The notes below the pieces were generated by a model. It was given only the letters and a program-made list of their open reading frames with translations, was not told the DNA's origin and did not search any database. A stretch of DNA of 7,385 nucleotides, from assembly GCA_046050405.1 (NCBI GenBank), contig JBJOPY010000078.1, positions 1-7,385 on the forward strand, given 5' to 3'. The translations under genes and the position numbers were made by a program. How positions within the stretch are numbered: the stretch's first letter is position 1; every line of letters begins with the position of its first letter. This document shows positions 5,811 to 7,385 of this stretch, piece after piece. The DNA is from JADKCL01 sp046050405. Lineage in GTDB: Bacteria; Bacteroidota; Bacteroidia; J057; JADKCL01.

Positions 5811-6749
5811 CTAGAATGCTGCTGACAGCTCCAGGTCGAACTGGGTCAATCGACGGAAGGCCTTGATACGATCAGCCACTTCGTCCCGCTTCAAGTCAAT
5901 CAGGCGTTCCGGGCCGAATCTCTCCACGGTGAAGGATGCCAGTGCGCTCCCGACGATGACACCATTGCGGAGATTGGCGATGCCGATGTCCTTCGTACTG
6001 GCCACGAAGCCGATCAGGCCGCCTGCAAATGAATCGCCCGCACCCGTAGGGTCAAACACCTCCTCCAATGGCAATGCCGGGGCATAGAATATCTGTCCAT
6101 CCTGCCCATTGAACAGCAGGGCGCCATGCTCCCCCTTTTTGATCACCAGGTATCTGGGGCCCATCTTCAGGATGGCACGGGCTGCCTTGACCAGGGAATA
6201 TTCGCCAGTCAGTTGACGGGCTTCTTCTTCATTGATGGCCAGGACATCGACCATTCGGATCGTCTTGCGCAGGCTGTCCATGGCGATCGTCATCCAGAAG
6301 TTCATGGTGTCCATCATGACGAGCTTCGGGCGGCGGCGCAGGCGCTCCAGTACCATGCGCTGGATGTCAGGCGCGAGATTGCCGAGCATCAGGTATTCGC
6401 AGTCCTGATAGGCCTCGGGCACCACGGGATCGAAGTCCGCGAGGACGTTCAGCTGAGTGTCCAGAGTGTCGCGGCTGTTCATGTCGTTGTGATAGCGTCC
6501 GGCCCAGAAGAAGGACTTTTCGCTTTGCTTGATTTGCAGACCCTTGGTGTCGATCCCGTGGCGCTGGAGCATGGAGATGTCGGCGTCCCCGAAGTCGCCG
6601 CCGACGACCGAGATCAGGTTGATGGGCTTCGTGAAGTAGCTGCCTGCCAGTGCGATGTAAGTGGCGGCACCGCCGATGATTCTTTCCGTTTTGCCAAACG
6701 GGGTTTCGATTGCATCAAAGGCGACGGATCCGACGACGAGGAGACTCAT
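5811..6749 (-). CDS. PfkB/ribokinase-family sugar or nucleoside kinase
   Basis: A 312-residue cytoplasmic kinase that transfers phosphate from ATP to a hydroxymethyl group of a small molecule. It opens SLLVVGSVAFDAIETPFG and has the substrate-site glycines GGAATYIA (26-33) and VGGDFG (49-54). A lid-strand segment SFFWAGRYHNDMNSRDT lies at 79-95. The Mg/ATP motif NxxE is NEEE (173-176), followed by KKGEHGAL (204-211). The PfkB signature 2 is DPTGAGDSFAGG (233-244), with Asp239 as catalytic base and GAGD as anion hole. Length is standard and all key residues are present, so it should be active. The sequence resembles a conserved Bacteroidota kinase usually annotated only as PfkB family; the substrate (sugar, adenosine or other) cannot be fixed. 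It starts at the ATG at 6749. Candidate -7 boxes upstream (minus-strand AATATTTG at 6792-6785, TGAATTTG at 6779-6772) each have one mismatch and lack a -33 partner. Confidence 0.93.
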   Translation of the reverse strand: MSLLVVGSVAFDAIETPFGKTERIIGGAATYIALAGSYFTKPINLISVVGGDFGDADISMLQRHGIDTKGLQIKQSEKSFFWAGRYHNDMNSRDTLDTQLNVLADFDPVVPEAYQDCEYLMLGNLAPDIQRMVLERLRRRPKLVMMDTMNFWMTIAMDSLRKTIRMVDVLAINEEEARQLTGEYSLVKAARAILKMGPRYLVIKKGEHGALLFNGQDGQIFYAPALPLEEVFDPTGAGDSFAGGLIGFVASTKDIGIANLRNGVIVGSALASFTVERFGPERLIDLKRDEVADRIKAFRRLTQFDLELSAAF

Positions 6750-7292
6750 GTAGTTTCGTGTTTTAGGCGTTCAAATTCAGGTTGCAAATATTGGGATATA
6801 TTTTCTGGAGACTTGTTCCAATGTAAGGATTGATTTCTGGAAATACCGGAGGCAATTCCAAGGCAAGTCGAAACTGAATCGTGAGGCACACGCTTGGCAC
6901 GAGGCGGGCGTCAAATGGGAGTCGTTGGATTCGCGGGGGCCAAAGGGTTCTGGGCGGGTCCTTACCATCCTTCGGCATCGCAGAGGGTGATGGACACCGC
7001 TGTACTACTGGTCAAGTCCAAGACGGCAATGCAGGGTTGCAGCCGAATCGTAGTGGAATGCTAAGCAGCGGGAACATGCCTCCCAGCCGGAAGACGAATG
7101 CCAGCCATGCAATGATAGGAAGCCATGGTGCAATCCTTGGCCTCAGGAGGAGGCATCGCTGGTGAAATGTGCGAATTCGAGGAGGAAGGGGACGCACGAT
7201 CTAGTCTCCAGGACTTGCCCTGGGATCCATATGGAGATGGCCTAGAATCCCACCCTAATATTGCACCACAGCCCGGACGATTTTGCCTCATC

Positions 7293-7312
7293 AAAAAAAT
7301 TCTAATTTTTTT
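7293..7312. repeat. A-tract/T-tract palindrome
   Basis: AAAAAAATT (7293-7301), CT, then AATTTTTTT (7304-7312) form a perfect 9-bp-arm inverted repeat made only of A and T, followed by two more T. Phased A/T tracts like this bend or melt DNA easily. It marks the switch from GC-balanced to AT-rich sequence. Without a GC stem it is a poor intrinsic terminator; an upstream promoter element for a gene to the right is one possibility. Confidence 0.35.
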
Positions 7313-7338
7313 TTGGAAAACATAAAAATTATTCCTAA

Positions 7339-7369
7339 CTAGCACCAGTTATGTTGAAGTTGGTACTAG
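7339..7369. repeat. Imperfect inverted repeat near the right edge
   Basis: CTAGCACCA (7339-7347) and TGGTACTAG (7361-7369) are 9-base arms with one central mismatch and a 13-base loop. They lie in AT-rich DNA 16 bases before the window ends. This could be an operator or the tip of a mobile element; the window ends too soon to tell. Confidence 0.3.
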
Positions 7370-7385
7370 ATACATTGAAAGACGG

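Larger units (their letters stand above)
6750..7385. other. About 636 bases without a recognisable gene
   Basis: The first ~70 bases should hold the leader and promoter of the PfkB gene, read leftward. From ~6850 to ~7285 the open frames on both strands are short, overlap one another, and give low-complexity or arginine/serine-rich translations with no motif I know. One minus-strand stretch around 7140-7015 encodes a hydrophobic run (WLPIIAWLAFVF), but it has no clear start context and is probably chance. No tRNA cloverleaf, CRISPR spacing or long repeat is visible. From ~7290 base composition turns sharply AT-rich to the edge. The region could contain an untranslated leader, a small RNA or a decayed gene; sequence alone does not decide. 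Confidence 0.6.

Noticed and set aside
6126..6833. A 235-codon plus-strand open frame
   Set aside because: Antisense to the intact PfkB kinase; no motifs of its own.
6881..7345. Several 60-95-codon frames on both strands
   Set aside because: They overlap each other, have no start context, and give compositionally odd translations with no family resemblance.
1..7385. A new defence, CRISPR, retron or biosynthetic system
   Set aside because: No repeats with regular spacing, reverse transcriptase, nuclease, toxin-antitoxin pair or synthase motif was found; the genes are mostly housekeeping and alternate in direction.

Overview
The window most likely comes from a member of the Bacteroidota with a fairly high GC content. 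Four things point there. The ScpA protein has the N-terminal block FFIERDELDI. A GSCFA-domain protein is present. The PfkB kinase opens with GSVAFDAIETPFG. Finally, an exact TAnnTTTG element, the Bacteroidota -7 promoter motif, lies before the DedA gene. The GC content, judged by eye, is higher than in most Bacteroidota and would suit a Saprospiria-, Cytophagia- or Rhodothermia-like lineage. That placement is inference and could not be tested here.

Layout from left to right: (1) positions 1-1700, minus strand, hold a POT/PTR-family proton-coupled peptide transporter whose C-terminus runs off the left edge; a plausible promoter lies at 1745-1775. (2) 1992-2675, plus strand, hold a divergent relative of acyl-carrier-protein phosphodiesterase (AcpH). 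(3) 4364 down to 2702, minus strand, is a two-gene unit: a DedA-family membrane protein followed 7 bases later by a GSCFA-family SGNH-like predicted hydrolase. (4) 4608-5390, plus strand, is scpA, the kleisin subunit of the SMC-ScpAB chromosome condensin. An 8-bp-arm inverted repeat lies just upstream of it. (5) 5399-5678, plus strand, is the frameshifted C-terminal stub of an IS30-family transposase, starting about 10 bases after the scpA stop. (6) 6749 down to 5811, minus strand, is a PfkB-family sugar or nucleoside kinase. (7) 6750-7385 holds no gene I can recognise. Its last ~95 bases are strongly AT-rich and carry short inverted repeats, as if leading into a transcription unit beyond the right edge.

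The genes do not form one pathway. Orientations alternate, and only the DedA and GSCFA genes look co-transcribed. The content is mostly housekeeping: peptide uptake, chromosome organisation, membrane lipid homeostasis and a small-molecule kinase, plus two poorly characterised hydrolase-like proteins. I found no defence system, CRISPR array, tRNA, rRNA or biosynthetic cluster. The points most worth a second look are the DedA-GSCFA pair, the divergent AcpH-like protein, the IS30 scar touching scpA, and the hairpin in the scpA leader.
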